A DNA stretch of 64,000 bases. Source: Dyadobacter psychrotolerans (GTDB taxonomy: Bacteria; Bacteroidota; Bacteroidia; Cytophagales; Spirosomataceae). Position 1 is the stretch's first letter. Each line of letters begins with the position of its first letter. The stretch spans positions 1 through 64,000 of the forward strand of contig NZ_SMFL01000002.1 of the NCBI RefSeq assembly GCF_004349265.1, in the 5' to 3' direction. Under the pieces are notes generated by a model, which was not told the origin of the DNA, did not search any database, and saw only the letters and a list, made by a program, of their open reading frames with translations. The position numbers were made by a program, and so were the translations under genes. This document shows positions 53,866 through 63,716 of this stretch, piece by piece.

Positions 53866-54969
53866 ATGCGTTATAATTGGGAACTTCCGGACTGGCCTGA
53901 CTTCACTTATTCTCTGACGGGCCTGGAGTCTGTCCTTGAAGCATTTTTGCTGGAAACCGGAGAAATTACCGGTATTTTGAAATCTTTGCCTGAGCATGTA
54001 AAACAGGAGTCGATCATTGAGACCATGCTTTCCGAAGCAATTAAAACCTCTCAGATTGAGGGAGAGTTTTTAAGCAGACAAGATGTAATGTCGTCTATTC
54101 GGAATAATATTGGCCTGAGCGCTACACCGGAACCTGTTCATGATCGTAAATCCCAGGGAATGGGACAACTGATGGTCGATATCCGGGGTACCTATCAGCA
54201 GGCATTAACAACGAATAAGCTCTGGCAGTGGCACCAGATGGTGATGATAGATTCCGTCCGCATCCGGGCGGGGCAGTGGCGTACAGGAAACGAACCCATG
54301 CAAATCCTTTCCGGAAGCATCGGAAAGGAAAAGATTCATTTCCAGGCGCCACCTTCCGCGCAGGTTGAGGCTGAAATGGACCTTTTTGTAACTTGGTTTA
54401 ACCAGACGGCTCCCCAAGGCAATAAACCGATCAAAGTCGCACCCGTACGGGCTGCAATCGTTCATTTGTATTTTGAAAGTATACATCCGTTTGAAGACGG
54501 AAATGGAAGGATAGGCCGCGCACTTGCAGAAAAAGCATTGTCGCAAACAGCAGAAAGGCCGCTACTGATCAGTTTGTCAAAAACCATTGAAGCCGATAAA
54601 CAGCGTTATTATGCTGCCCTGGAAAAGGCACAGAAAAGCAACGAAATTTCGGAATGGATCAGATATTTCGCAGATGTAATATTAAATGCTCAGATTGAAA
54701 GCAGACAGCTAATAAATTTCACCTTACAAAAAACCAGGTTTTTCGACCGGCACGGAAGTCAAATGAATCCGCGGCAGACAAAGGTTATAGACAAAATGAT
54801 GCAGGCTGGCAAAGACGGGTTCGAGGGTGGCATGTCTGCAAAAAAGTACATGTCTATTACTAAAACATCGAAAGCTACTGCAACACGCGACTTGCAGCAG
54901 CTACTCGAACTAGGAATACTTAGCACTGAAGGCGGGGGACGCAGCGTTCATTATAAACTGCTTTTGTAA
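53866..54969 (+). CDS. Fic-family protein with C-terminal winged helix
   Basis: The 367-residue protein has an N-terminal inhibitory helix motif TSQIEGEF (fits S/TxxxEG/N, about residue 63), then the Fic core with IHPFEDGNGRIGRALAEKAL (catalytic HPFx[D/E]GNGRxGR complete), and a C-terminal winged-helix-like domain (MSAKKYMSITKTSKATATRD, then LLELGILSTEGGGRSVHY). Fic enzymes transfer AMP to a protein hydroxyl, and the N-terminal helix holds the activity in check. The target is unknown. It may bind its own operator repeats upstream. Confidence 0.93.
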   Translation: MRYNWELPDWPDFTYSLTGLESVLEAFLLETGEITGILKSLPEHVKQESIIETMLSEAIKTSQIEGEFLSRQDVMSSIRNNIGLSATPEPVHDRKSQGMGQLMVDIRGTYQQALTTNKLWQWHQMVMIDSVRIRAGQWRTGNEPMQILSGSIGKEKIHFQAPPSAQVEAEMDLFVTWFNQTAPQGNKPIKVAPVRAAIVHLYFESIHPFEDGNGRIGRALAEKALSQTAERPLLISLSKTIEADKQRYYAALEKAQKSNEISEWIRYFADVILNAQIESRQLINFTLQKTRFFDRHGSQMNPRQTKVIDKMMQAGKDGFEGGMSAKKYMSITKTSKATATRDLQQLLELGILSTEGGGRSVHYKLLL

Positions 54970-55001
54970 CAGATCATTTTTATCATTGGGAGTAAAATAA
55001 A

Positions 55002-55047
55002 AAAACAATTTGAGCCCGGTAAAGCATTGCCCCGCTCAAATTGTTTT
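55002..55047. terminator. Bidirectional terminator between Fic and OmpA genes
   Basis: AAAACAATTTGAGC (55002-55015) pairs with GCTCAAATTGTTTT (55034-55047), 14 pairs, around an 18-base loop. A- and T-runs on both sides suit the convergent Fic (plus) and OmpA-type (minus) genes. Confidence 0.75.
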
Positions 55048-55088
55048 AGTTGGTTCGAATCCAACCGGACGATCAAAGATTAAAATAA

Positions 55089-55751
55089 TTATTTAAGATC
55101 TCCCTTCTCAGCGTCTTTTTTCATATCCTCATTGGCGTAAATGGCCAGTTCAACACGCCGGTTTTTTTCGCGATTTCCTTCTGAGTTATTTTCAAACTTT
55201 GGCTGAGACTCTCCATACCATTTTGTTTTAAGTCGGGAAGAAGGCAAATTTTGAGACTTGAGATAGGAGGATACTGCTTCTGCACGGCGTTTGGATAGTT
55301 TCATATTGTAATCATCCGAACCTGTATCATCCGTATGGCCTTCCAAAAGAATTTGGGTATCATCATATTTCATCAAAATGCCACCCACTTTTCTAAGTTC
55401 GTCTTTGGCACCTTCACTCAATTCGGCAGAGTTAAGCTTAAAGAGCAAGCCTGAATTAAACGTCAGATTTATTCCTTCTCCAACTCTTTCAACAGTTGCA
55501 TCGGGAATGGCCTGCTTTAATTCCTGTGCTTGTTTATCCATATGTCTGCCAATCAGGTAACCCGCCGAACCGCCCACGGCAGCTCCGATCAGAGCACCCA
55601 CAACGCTGTTTTTACCAGTTAAGCCACCAATGGCTGCGCCGGCGGCCGCCCCGCCAGCAACGCCTACTCCGGTTCCTTTCTGTGTGTTATTCAAACTTTT
55701 ACAGCCAATAAAAAAGGCTAACACAATGATAATGATGCTATTTTTTCTCAC
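55089..55751 (-). CDS. OmpA-family lipoprotein with glycine-zipper segment
   Basis: The protein has 220 residues with a GTG start (an in-frame stop lies just upstream and no ATG fits). The lipoprotein signal ends FFIGC (Cys17). A glycine-rich double helix follows (GVGVAGGAAAGAAIGGLTG, GALIGAAVGGSAGYLIG, about 28-68), then an OmpA domain: ILLEGHTDDTGSDDYNMKLS, SKRRAEAVSSYL and REKNRRVELAIYA. It probably links outer membrane and peptidoglycan. It is downstream of a TPR protein gene on the same strand (25 bases) and likely co-transcribed. Confidence 0.92.
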   Translation of the reverse strand: MRKNSIIIIVLAFFIGCKSLNNTQKGTGVGVAGGAAAGAAIGGLTGKNSVVGALIGAAVGGSAGYLIGRHMDKQAQELKQAIPDATVERVGEGINLTFNSGLLFKLNSAELSEGAKDELRKVGGILMKYDDTQILLEGHTDDTGSDDYNMKLSKRRAEAVSSYLKSQNLPSSRLKTKWYGESQPKFENNSEGNREKNRRVELAIYANEDMKKDAEKGDLK

Positions 55752-55776
55752 AATTCAATGATTTAAGTTTCTTTAA

Positions 55777-56604
55777 TTATTTACAGATCATTGTCGCTAA
55801 CAGGTCGAGCTGCAAATTTCTCAGTCCCAGATCGAGGGCTTTTTTCATATCAGCACAAAGTACGCTCTGTTCCTGTTTTGTCATCCTCTTTGCCAATTCT
55901 TTGATATCGGTTGTTACATATTTATGCTGCATCTGTTTTAAGCGCGCCTCAGTCCGGATCTGATATATTTCCAGATCACGTTTCCCCAGATCCACTACCT
56001 TGTCATAAGCAGCAAATGCATCGTCGTAATTATTAATCTTGATCATCATGTCTCCTTTCTGAATAAAAAAGGCTGGGTTGCCGGGGTCAAGTTCAATTGC
56101 TTTATTCAAATTGGTGTCCGCCTGTGCGAGCATATCAAGCTGGAAATCCAGATGGGCCAGCTGAGCAAACATTCTTGCTCTTCCCTTTAAATCCTTGTTC
56201 TTTTTGGTCAATTCGGTAATGCGGACTACATCGGTTTTTGCATCAGTGGTTCTGCCTAGTTTGCTGTAGGCATAACTTCGGGCATAATAAGCCATTACGT
56301 TGTTCTGTTTGCTTACTTTAATTGCGTTGTTGGCAGCACCAAGGGCCTTTTCATAGTCTTCAAGCCCATTTGCTGCAATCGCGATTCCAATGTTTGCTTC
56401 CTCTTTTGCATCTTTTGCCGAGCAATCTTTCAGTACTTTTTTAAAAGTGTCGAGTGCCTGCTGGTACTGTCCCAGATCGTTTTGTTTGTTGCCTGCCTGA
56501 ACCTGTTTAAAACATTTATTGGACATCGTAATCAGCTGCTGGGCATGTATCGAAAGTGGACCGAGCAGAACCAGGCATATTAAAAGTTTGGTCTTTAAAT
56601 TCAT
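55777..56604 (-). CDS. Exported TPR protein
   Basis: The 275-residue protein has a signal peptide ending about residue 21 (IHAQ). Five or so TPR units follow (LGQYQQALDTFKKVL, NGLEDYEKALGAANNAIK, YYARSYAYSKLGRTTDA, ALDPGN-type turns and YDDAFAAYDKVVDLG). It should be a periplasmic protein-binding partner, perhaps of the OmpA lipoprotein encoded next. Confidence 0.85.
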   Translation of the reverse strand: MNLKTKLLICLVLLGPLSIHAQQLITMSNKCFKQVQAGNKQNDLGQYQQALDTFKKVLKDCSAKDAKEEANIGIAIAANGLEDYEKALGAANNAIKVSKQNNVMAYYARSYAYSKLGRTTDAKTDVVRITELTKKNKDLKGRARMFAQLAHLDFQLDMLAQADTNLNKAIELDPGNPAFFIQKGDMMIKINNYDDAFAAYDKVVDLGKRDLEIYQIRTEARLKQMQHKYVTTDIKELAKRMTKQEQSVLCADMKKALDLGLRNLQLDLLATMICK

Positions 56605-57309
56605 AGAAATAAAATTGGTATATTGTTAATCTGCAATTTTGGAAAGAATGCATGAGCCGCGATTACAAAAGCCGCCAAAACACTTCTGACAAATAGAATG
56701 CCCGGAAATTTCAAATCCTGCTATACTGCAAATACTTACATCATCTACTCCCGTTTTTAAATTTCTGTCAATATGACTTTATTAAGATTTACTCCCGGAC
56801 ACTGAAAGAGTTTGAGTGACAAAAATTATAGAATCAGTTAAGAGCTAAGAACCGTAAAATATCTGATTTCAAGAATTGTATACGATATGCGGGTACTGAC
56901 ATCTTTTGTTTTAGTAACTTATTTACGCAGGTGTGATTGAAGAATCTTATACAAATGACAGGTTGAAACTGTATGTAATTCGTATGGAGAAGCGCATTAA
57001 ATCGATGTCAATTCTATCTTTTCTAAAATAGGAATTGTTATAAAAACAAATATATTCTTCTGTCGTATTGAGCAGAATTTTTCCCAAAAGAAGGATTTTA
57101 TAATCAGGAGGGCATGGTGTGTTTTGGGAAAATGCTGTTTCTCATCCGGCCCTATTAGTATCTGCGAAGCCTGATTATGACGTCATGCAGCCTGAACTTT
57201 GAACTTTTTATATCGGTTTGATTTTGTAGGATAATAAGATTAAAATTTTCAAGTGCTTAAAAACCCGGAAAGTTTACGACAGGGAAAAAAGCTTAAAAAT
57301 CAAAATATT
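56605..57309. other. Long intergenic region without a supported gene
   Basis: About 700 AT-rich bases lie between divergently transcribed genes. I see no RNA gene, repeat or strong promoter. A short run at 56967-57032 has weak protein-like character but no supporting context and was rejected. Confidence 0.5.
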
Positions 57310-57933
57310 ATGGAAGACAGCTGGACAGCCAGGTGGAATGAACGATACGCTGGTGAGTCGTTTGCCTATGGTGAAATACCTAATGAATATCTCAAAGAAC
57401 AATTAGAACAGTTGCCAGTCGGTTCCATTCTTTTTGCTGCTGAGGGCGAAGGCCGTAACGCCGTTTTTGCTGCAAAACTGGGCTGGGAAGTTTCCGCATT
57501 TGATATTAGTGTGGAAGGCAAAAACAAAGCGATGCAGTTGGCCGGGAAAAATCAGGTACGTTTAGATTATCAGATCGGGGAGCTGCAAACACTAAATTTT
57601 ACTGATGATCAGTTTGACACGATTGCCCTGATCTACGCACATTTTCCCGCTGGTATTAAATCATCCTATCATAAGCAGCTAAGCAGATTTTTAAAAAAAG
57701 GTGGATTTGTTATTTTCGAGGCATTTAGTAAAAAGCATCTGAATTATATCGCCAAAAATGACAAAGTGGGAGGGCCAAAGGATGTGGAAATGTTATATTC
57801 CATTGAAGAAATTCAATCGGATTTTGAGGAATATGATGTGATTGTACTGCAGGAAAAGGAAATTATGCTGAATGAAGGTCAGTTTCATAAGGGCGTAGGA
57901 TCGGTAATCCGGTTTGTGGGGCGAAAGAAATAA
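57310..57933 (+). CDS. Class I SAM-dependent methyltransferase (TehB-like)
   Basis: With the ATG at 57310 ([20 protein letters not shown]) the protein has 207 residues. The SAM site motif I is the variant [19 protein letters not shown], with [15 protein letters not shown] and the acidic post-motif around [12 protein letters not shown]. This set is typical of the TehB/tellurite-resistance or thiopurine methyltransferase-like group. It may methylate a small molecule; the substrate is unknown. There is no neighbouring gene with an obvious link. Confidence 0.88.
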   Translation: MEDSWTARWNERYAGESFAYGEIPNEYLKEQLEQLPVGSILFAAEGEGRNAVFAAKLGWEVSAFDISVEGKNKAMQLAGKNQVRLDYQIGELQTLNFTDDQFDTIALIYAHFPAGIKSSYHKQLSRFLKKGGFVIFEAFSKKHLNYIAKNDKVGGPKDVEMLYSIEEIQSDFEEYDVIVLQEKEIMLNEGQFHKGVGSVIRFVGRKK

Positions 57934-58059
57934 TTTTCAAGGCTATTAGAGAATTTCTCCAATACTACAGTCTTTTTACAACCATCTGATTCATATATAC
58001 ATCACCGTTTATTTTCTGGCATAATTTTAATTCTGACACCGCAAAATGTTTGAATAGCT

Positions 58060-58482
58060 ATGAAAGAAAAATATGAAACGATGCTTACTGCGCTGTCAGC
58101 AGCGGTTGCAAATCTAGACCATGTATTTACTGCAACAGAGGTGAGCACCACCATAAATTTATCGGTTAATCCGGAGAGAAATATAAATATTCTGAACCAA
58201 ACAATGGCGCTCAGAGACTGTATTTTGAGATTAAGAGAGCTATTTTGGCTTTTGGGAGCGCCCGCGTTGAATCTTGATGTGCCTAAGAAAATAAATTTAA
58301 AAAATGCTTATGAGGTTCTTTTGAAGAACAATTTTGCTCATATCAAGCAGTTGGAACTTTGGGGTTACGGCATTATAAAAACTTATTTCTTTACTCCCTA
58401 TATCACAGAAATCAAAATCACTGAGCTTCTAGATGAGATTAGTGGTTTAAGTGATTTGTTATCAGAAGATTATACAGTTTAA
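58060..58482 (+). CDS. Small helical protein of unknown function
   Basis: The 140-residue protein has no signal peptide or membrane span and is mainly helical (ALRDCILRLRELFWLLGA, LKNAYEVLLKNNFAHIKQLE, TELLDEISGLSDLLSE). I recognise no family. The composition and clean start support a real gene. Confidence 0.6.
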   Translation: MKEKYETMLTALSAAVANLDHVFTATEVSTTINLSVNPERNINILNQTMALRDCILRLRELFWLLGAPALNLDVPKKINLKNAYEVLLKNNFAHIKQLELWGYGIIKTYFFTPYITEIKITELLDEISGLSDLLSEDYTV

Positions 58483-58615
58483 GGTGTTCAAATGCAGTTT
58501 GAAACGGTAAGTTATTTTATGACTTTGGTCATGTTTTTGTGAACAAACAGAAATTTTCACAAACTAATATATTCTTTTTTATAATTTTGGGGCGAAAAAT
58601 CACTCAACAAAAGAC

Positions 58616-59032
58616 TTGAAAAGAGAAATTACGATCCTTCTCGCAGAGGACGATGAAGACGATGTCTTTTTATTTAAACATGCTCTTTCTGAAATCAAAA
58701 CCGCAGTCAGTCTGAAGGTGGTGGCGGACGGTTCGGATGTGATAGACTGTCTTTGTGGTGATTTTATTCCTGACCTTATTTTTTTAGACATCAATATGCC
58801 GAAGCTCAATGGCATTGAGTGTCTGCAACAAATCAAATCCCTGCCGGCGCTAAGCCGGATACCGGTTATTTTTCTTTCCACAAATTCAGGTTTGAAAATT
58901 ATCAGTGAAGTAAAAGATAGCGGTGCAAAAGGGTATATCTCCAAGCCCAACTCAATTGAAATGTTGATTCAGGTTCTGGAATCCGTTTTGAAAATCGACT
59001 GGGACAAAAACGAGGATTTTTTCCTGCGTTAA
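58616..59032 (+). CDS. Stand-alone response-regulator receiver domain
   Basis: The 138-residue protein starts at a TTG (58616) preceded by CAAAAGAC. It is a single receiver: ILLAEDDEDDVFLFKHAL acidic pocket, phosphoacceptor Asp in LIFLDINMPKLNG, Thr/Ser in IFLSTNSG and Lys in GYISKPNS. There is no output domain, so it probably acts through protein contacts or as a phosphate relay. The cognate kinase is not adjacent; the kdp-region histidine kinase is 32 kb away and not indicated as its partner. Confidence 0.92.
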   Translation: MKREITILLAEDDEDDVFLFKHALSEIKTAVSLKVVADGSDVIDCLCGDFIPDLIFLDINMPKLNGIECLQQIKSLPALSRIPVIFLSTNSGLKIISEVKDSGAKGYISKPNSIEMLIQVLESVLKIDWDKNEDFFLR

Positions 59033-59060
59033 AAATTGGCTTCCCGGGATTTGGCCTTTG

Positions 59061-60530
59061 CTATTTCCCGACAGATTTGCTATTTCGAAAAGCATAGATC
59101 AAAACTATAATAAGACTTACTGCACCCAGCCAGTCTCCTGCAATCGAAAAGAGTGTTTCCTTATGAAAGGAGGATACAGTTCCCAGTAAATTGGTTTTCT
59201 CTCCCGAGGAATTGTCGCGCTCAAAAAGTGCTTCTCCGAGATAATTGCTGATCGTAAGCCTTCCGTCACGTGCTGTACGAATAATAGCGAAACCGTTCTC
59301 TACTCCTCTCAAAATAGCCATTCGGGAATGCATCCAGTCGTCCACAACAAAATCATAGGCGGGAACAAACAACAGATCGATTTTCTCTTTGCCATATTCA
59401 CGAATGTAACGTGGAAAATCAAGGTCTTTACAAATAGCGATACCCGCATTTAACGAACCGATCTGAAAAGTGCCCGGCTTACTTCCGGGTGCAAACTGCC
59501 GCTCATGGCCTGCAACAAGGTGAACTTTGTCATACCGGTTTGCGATATTGCCATTACTGTCAAAAATTAAAGCCGAATTACGTGCCTGTGCCTGCAGGTA
59601 ATTGGTAAAACCGGCAATGATGTAAATCCTGTTTTCTTTCGCCGTTTTTGAAAAAACCGAAATGACGCTTTGCTCGTTTTGCTTCGTGAGTTGGATGACA
59701 GTTTCGGGCAGCAGCACAACTTTGGCACCGATTCCGGCCAGCTTAGAAATTTCCCTGGCATAAGTTTCGGTGACCGATTTTATTTGCGAGATGGTCTTTT
59801 GCTCGGAGTTATAATGAAGCCTTCGCTGCATCGCAACAAGACCTGTTTTAATTGATCGTTCTTCGGAAACAGAACGGTGATTGATTCGATAACTTCCAAA
59901 GACAAATGAGAAAGCAAAAAGAACCGCCGCTAAAACCGTTAGGGCAGTAAACCATTTTCTTTTTCTTTCAAAGGTAAACCAGCAAACGGCGATCAATGAA
60001 GGAGCCAGGCTGATTAAAAAGGTGATACCTGAAATTCCGGTTAGTGAAGCGACCTGGATAAGTGGTAAAACACCGGCCTGTGAATAGGCAAGACTGGTTG
60101 CCGAGCCGTCAGGAGACAAGAGAAACAAAAGGTATTCAAAGGCAGTCCATAAAACGGGGTAGGCGAAAACAGTTAGCCAGCTGTTATTTGTCAATACAAC
60201 ATTTCCGGATTTGACTACAATTCTTGCGTACACATACGGCAGAGCCAGTGTGATTGCTATTGCCGGCAGAAATGAAACCACGGTGTGCAGATAGGCAAAC
60301 CAGCTCAACCGGCCCAAAAAGTAAGAACCAAAAGCCAGCCAAAAACTAACTTTCGGTGAAAAATAATATGTTGTAATCAGAGAGAAAACAGGCGCAAACC
60401 AAACCAGATACCAATACTCACCGGAAAGTCCGTTGCCTAAATACCAGCATAACCCGGACAACAACGAAGCTCCGGCGGCTAAAAAATAATGCATAGGTTT
60501 AACGGCATTGTTCGGCGGTTGGATTTTCAT
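59061..60530 (-). CDS. Apolipoprotein N-acyltransferase-like (nitrilase-fold) membrane protein
   Basis: The protein has 489 residues: about six membrane helices in the first 205 residues, a carbon-nitrogen hydrolase domain, then a final helix (AGDWLGAVSLIIVLIYAF). The catalytic triad of the nitrilase fold is visible: Glu in VLLPETVIQL, Lys in RYDKVHLVAGHERQF and Cys in GIAICKDLDFP. In true Lnt the Cys motif is usually followed by a Glu; here it is Lys-Asp, and the membrane part is short. It may be a variant that acylates other substrates or a second Lnt. Confidence 0.8.
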   Translation of the reverse strand: MKIQPPNNAVKPMHYFLAAGASLLSGLCWYLGNGLSGEYWYLVWFAPVFSLITTYYFSPKVSFWLAFGSYFLGRLSWFAYLHTVVSFLPAIAITLALPYVYARIVVKSGNVVLTNNSWLTVFAYPVLWTAFEYLLFLLSPDGSATSLAYSQAGVLPLIQVASLTGISGITFLISLAPSLIAVCWFTFERKRKWFTALTVLAAVLFAFSFVFGSYRINHRSVSEERSIKTGLVAMQRRLHYNSEQKTISQIKSVTETYAREISKLAGIGAKVVLLPETVIQLTKQNEQSVISVFSKTAKENRIYIIAGFTNYLQAQARNSALIFDSNGNIANRYDKVHLVAGHERQFAPGSKPGTFQIGSLNAGIAICKDLDFPRYIREYGKEKIDLLFVPAYDFVVDDWMHSRMAILRGVENGFAIIRTARDGRLTISNYLGEALFERDNSSGEKTNLLGTVSSFHKETLFSIAGDWLGAVSLIIVLIYAFRNSKSVGK

Positions 60531-60610
60531 TTAAAGTTGGAATGAAGAATGGCTGCATGCTAGCCAGTATCAGCAAACCGAATCAACTGCTCTTTGTTTT
60601 TACTAAAAAT

Positions 60611-60646
60611 GCTTAACGTCCGGCACAAGTATACCGGACGGTAAGC
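60611..60646. terminator. Hairpin terminator downstream of the dienelactone hydrolase
   Basis: On the minus strand GCTTACCGTCCGG pairs with CCGGACGTTAAGC (one mismatch) around a 10-base loop, followed by ATTTTTAG. It fits the end of the minus-strand gene at 60658-61548; on the plus strand TTTT also follows. Confidence 0.65.
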
Positions 60647-60657
60647 TTTTATAAGTG

Positions 60658-61548
60658 TTAACCTTTCAGTTTATCCGTGAAAAAGTCAATTGTACGTTTC
60701 CAGGCCAGTTCAGCGGCTGGTTTGTCGTAACGGGGGGTTGTGTCGTTGTGAAAGCCGTGATTCACATCAGGATAAATGTAGGCTGTATATTCTTTTTTAT
60801 TTTCCTTCAAAGCTTTTTCGTAAGCCGGCCAGCCTTCGTTGACGCGCGTATCCAAAGCCGCATAGTGAATGAGCAGAGGTGCTTTTATTTTCGGCACATC
60901 CTCCGTAGCCGGCTGTCCGCCATAAAAAGGTACCGCAGCTGCCAAGTCAGGCACCCGGACAGCCATCATATTGGCAATGCCACCACCGTAGCAGAAACCA
61001 ACCACGCCGATTTTTCCATTGCAGTCCTTATGATTTTTCAAATACTCGTAGGCTGCAATAAAGTCCTCCTGCATTTCAGTTTTGTCACGCTTGCTTTGCA
61101 TTTCCCTTCCCTGATCATCCGTTCCCGGGTAGCCGCCAAGTGGCGTAAGAGCATCGGGAGCAAGAGAGAGAAATCCTGCCAGCGCAGCTCTTCTGCCAAC
61201 ATCTTCAATGTGCGGGTTCAGTCCTCTGTTTTCATGGACAACGATCACACCACCAAGTTTGCCGGTCGCGCCGTCAGGTTTCGACAACAATCCCTTAATC
61301 CGCTTGCCGCCTTTTGGAGAATCATAAGTAATATACTCAGATTTTAGCCTTGCATCATTGGCCGGGATCTGGATCGCTCCCTGGTAGTCAGGCATCAGAA
61401 AGCTCATCAGTGAAGCCAGCGTTACACCACCCACAGCATACGCCGATAGGTTTTGCATAAAGTTTCGCCTGTCAATCCGGTCGTGGGCGTAGTCGTCATA
61501 AAGATCAAATACTTCCTGTTTGATGTCTTCTTTTCTAATCTGACTCAT
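60658..61548 (-). CDS. Dienelactone hydrolase family protein, Tat-type N-terminus
   Basis: The 296-residue protein has an N-terminal [20 protein letters not shown] stretch that looks like a Tat-type leader inside a longer N-terminus. The alpha/beta-hydrolase core has the nucleophile elbow [10 protein letters not shown] (Cys), Asp in ALDTRVN and His in VNHGFHND, the set of dienelactone hydrolases. The family hydrolyses lactones or esters. It may act in the periplasm. The gene stands alone on its strand. Confidence 0.9.
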   Translation of the reverse strand: MSQIRKEDIKQEVFDLYDDYAHDRIDRRNFMQNLSAYAVGGVTLASLMSFLMPDYQGAIQIPANDARLKSEYITYDSPKGGKRIKGLLSKPDGATGKLGGVIVVHENRGLNPHIEDVGRRAALAGFLSLAPDALTPLGGYPGTDDQGREMQSKRDKTEMQEDFIAAYEYLKNHKDCNGKIGVVGFCYGGGIANMMAVRVPDLAAAVPFYGGQPATEDVPKIKAPLLIHYAALDTRVNEGWPAYEKALKENKKEYTAYIYPDVNHGFHNDTTPRYDKPAAELAWKRTIDFFTDKLKG

Positions 61549-61708
61549 CTCGATATTTAGTAAGGTTTATGGATAAAGCTTTGGAAATAATTCGTGTGCA
61601 GCAAATAATGGTCTTGATGTGTGAAAATGGAAATGCAAAAGCCGGCTTGCTTAAAAAATGCTTTGGCGCTGTTTTCTACTTTAAGTTTTATGACTTGCCA
61701 GTTTATAT

Positions 61709-62599
61709 TTAATTCAGCATCTGCTTTTTAAATAAAACAGGAGTGAGTCCGACTTCCTTTTTAAACAACCTTGAAAAATACGACAGATTTTCAAAACCCA
61801 AAGTATAAGCAATCTCGGAAACTGATTTTTGCTCAGATTTAAGCTGATTTTTCGCTTCCGATATCAGGTAAATGTGAATATGCTCAATAGCCGTTTTGCC
61901 GCTTTCCTGTTTCAGAACATCTGTCAGATAACCTGCTGAAATGTTCAGCTTTTCTGCCATGTAGTGAACTGAAGGAAGACCTTTGCTCGTCAGTAAGCCA
62001 TTCGAAACATACCTGTCCATTTCCTCCGTAAAGCGGCTGACGGTTTTACCCGATATTTCTGAACGGTTAATGAATTGCCTTTTGTAAAATCGCTGGGCGT
62101 ATTTTAGCATCGTGTCAACATTAGCCAGTATGATTTCGCGACTGTACTCATCCTGGTTGTTTTGATACTCGGTTTCTATTTTGCGGTACAGTTCCCAGAT
62201 TATTGTTTCTTCTCTCGGAGAGACGTGGAGTGCTTCGTTGGTTTCATAATCGAAATAGTGGTATTTTTTTATTTCGTCATGAAGCGCATGTCCGTTTAAA
62301 AAATCTTCATGAATAAAAATCAAAAAGCCATCTTCATCCAGATGGAGGTTTTTCATCTCGATGATCTGCCTCGGTTTGACAAACATCATCGAACCGCAAT
62401 CATGATCGTATTTCGTTCGGCCATACAGGATAACGCCCGATTTCAGCTTTTTAAAGCTGATCATATAAAAATCGCTTGTAAACTCGCGGTCGCCCAGCGA
62501 ACAGGTTCCATCACACTGATTGATGCTGAATAGCGGGTTCTCATTTGGAGGCCATCCGTTTTCCCGGTGTAATTCGCTTAAATTTTTATAATGTTTCAT
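61709..62599 (-). CDS. AraC-family transcriptional regulator
   Basis: With the ATG at 62599 (MKHYKNLSELHRENGW) the protein has 296 residues. It has a cupin-like N-terminal domain and a C-terminal double helix-turn-helix (HYMAEKLNISAGYLTDVLK, VSEIAYTLGFENLSYFSRLF). It is paralogous to the regulator at 28889. It is the second gene after the SDR at 62678-63496, whose transcript ends in a hairpin before it. Confidence 0.92.
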   Translation of the reverse strand: MKHYKNLSELHRENGWPPNENPLFSINQCDGTCSLGDREFTSDFYMISFKKLKSGVILYGRTKYDHDCGSMMFVKPRQIIEMKNLHLDEDGFLIFIHEDFLNGHALHDEIKKYHYFDYETNEALHVSPREETIIWELYRKIETEYQNNQDEYSREIILANVDTMLKYAQRFYKRQFINRSEISGKTVSRFTEEMDRYVSNGLLTSKGLPSVHYMAEKLNISAGYLTDVLKQESGKTAIEHIHIYLISEAKNQLKSEQKSVSEIAYTLGFENLSYFSRLFKKEVGLTPVLFKKQMLN

Positions 62600-62616
62600 T
62601 TGTGTTAAAATAAACA

Positions 62617-62654
62617 AAACACAATCTACAAGAATTAGTTTGCAGATTGTGTTT
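62617..62654 (-). terminator. Hairpin between the SDR and AraC genes
   Basis: AAACACAATCT (62617-62627) and AGATTGTGTTT (62644-62654) form an 11-pair stem; on the minus strand it is followed by TGTTTATTTT. It lies between the SDR stop and the AraC start, so it could end or attenuate SDR transcription and set the relative level of the regulator. Confidence 0.6.
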
Positions 62655-62677
62655 AAGGATAAAATTACTTCTTTTGA

Positions 62678-63496
62678 TCAGTGACCATGCGCTTCTGCGG
62701 AAACTTCTTTCCAGGCTTCAAACTCTGCAAGTCGCTCACTGTAAACCTGTTTTACACCGGGATAGGCTACTTTTCCCAATAAAAAATGAAGGGGCGGATT
62801 CTCTGCATCGATTAAGGCTAAAACAGCTTTTGTGGTCGACACCGGTTTACCCCAGCTATCCGGAGTTGCGCCTTCGGCGAATGCCTTTTTTATCGGTGCG
62901 TAAACTTCATTGGGCTCTGTTTGGAAAGCCGATGCGCCGGACCAGTCTGTTGAAAAACCATTGGGTTCAATTAAACTTACCTTGATACCGAAATCTTTGA
63001 CTTCGCTGGCAAGTGTTTCACTCAAACCGTTCACTGCATATTTTGAGGCATTGTAAATTCCCAGAACCGGGAGTGTCACCAATCCAAGGAAACTTGAAAC
63101 CTGAATAATGTGCCCGCTTTTCTGTGCTCTCATGATCGGAAGCGCCGCCTGCGTAATCCAGAGAAGGCCAAAGAAATTGGTTTCCATCTGGTTGCGCGCC
63201 TGCTTTTCGGTTGTTTCCTCGATTGCTCCAAACAGACCAAAACCTGCATTGTTGATCACTACATCAATCTGACCGAAGTAAGAATGTGCTTGATTAATGG
63301 CTGTAAAACAAGCTTCCCTGTCATTGACATCAAGCTCAACAGGAAGAATATTTTCGCCATATTGTTCTGTGAGATCATTTAAGTCATTGACATTTCTTGC
63401 CGTTGCGGCTACTTTATCACCACGTTCTAAAAGTGCCTTTGCCCAAAGTTTACCAAAGCCGCGTGAGGCGCCGGTAATGAAGATTATTTTTGACAT
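62678..63496 (-). CDS. SDR-family NAD(P)-dependent oxidoreductase
   Basis: The 272-residue protein has the nucleotide-binding motif IFITGASRGFGKLWAKAL, structural VVINNAGFGLFG, catalytic Ser in IIQVSSFLG and Tyr-Lys in IYNASKYAVNGL, and an NG/FSTDW loop at the substrate side. It is a classical short-chain dehydrogenase of unknown substrate. It is followed on the same strand by an AraC regulator, the same arrangement as at 28028-29800; the two SDR proteins are related but clearly distinct. Confidence 0.93.
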   Translation of the reverse strand: MSKIIFITGASRGFGKLWAKALLERGDKVAATARNVNDLNDLTEQYGENILPVELDVNDREACFTAINQAHSYFGQIDVVINNAGFGLFGAIEETTEKQARNQMETNFFGLLWITQAALPIMRAQKSGHIIQVSSFLGLVTLPVLGIYNASKYAVNGLSETLASEVKDFGIKVSLIEPNGFSTDWSGASAFQTEPNEVYAPIKKAFAEGATPDSWGKPVSTTKAVLALIDAENPPLHFLLGKVAYPGVKQVYSERLAEFEAWKEVSAEAHGH

Positions 63497-63716
63497 ATCA
63501 TTTTTGTTTTTAATACATTACAAAGGTATTGCGGGGGCGTGCCGGCTGTTTAATACAGAATCCGGTATCCTTGACACATTTCAGGGATGAAAAGTGGATT
63601 GAATAAAATGATTCATTCCCAATGAATTTTGTCAGCTAAAAGATCAGCTGGAACGAGCGTTGGCCAACTATTGTAATTTTGACGAACTTGAAACGAAAAC
63701 TAAATTGAAATAAGTT

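Noticed and set aside
56967-57032. Short frame resembling the N-terminus of an AraC-type protein
   Set aside because: Only about 20 codons, similarity too slight, and it terminates at TAG.
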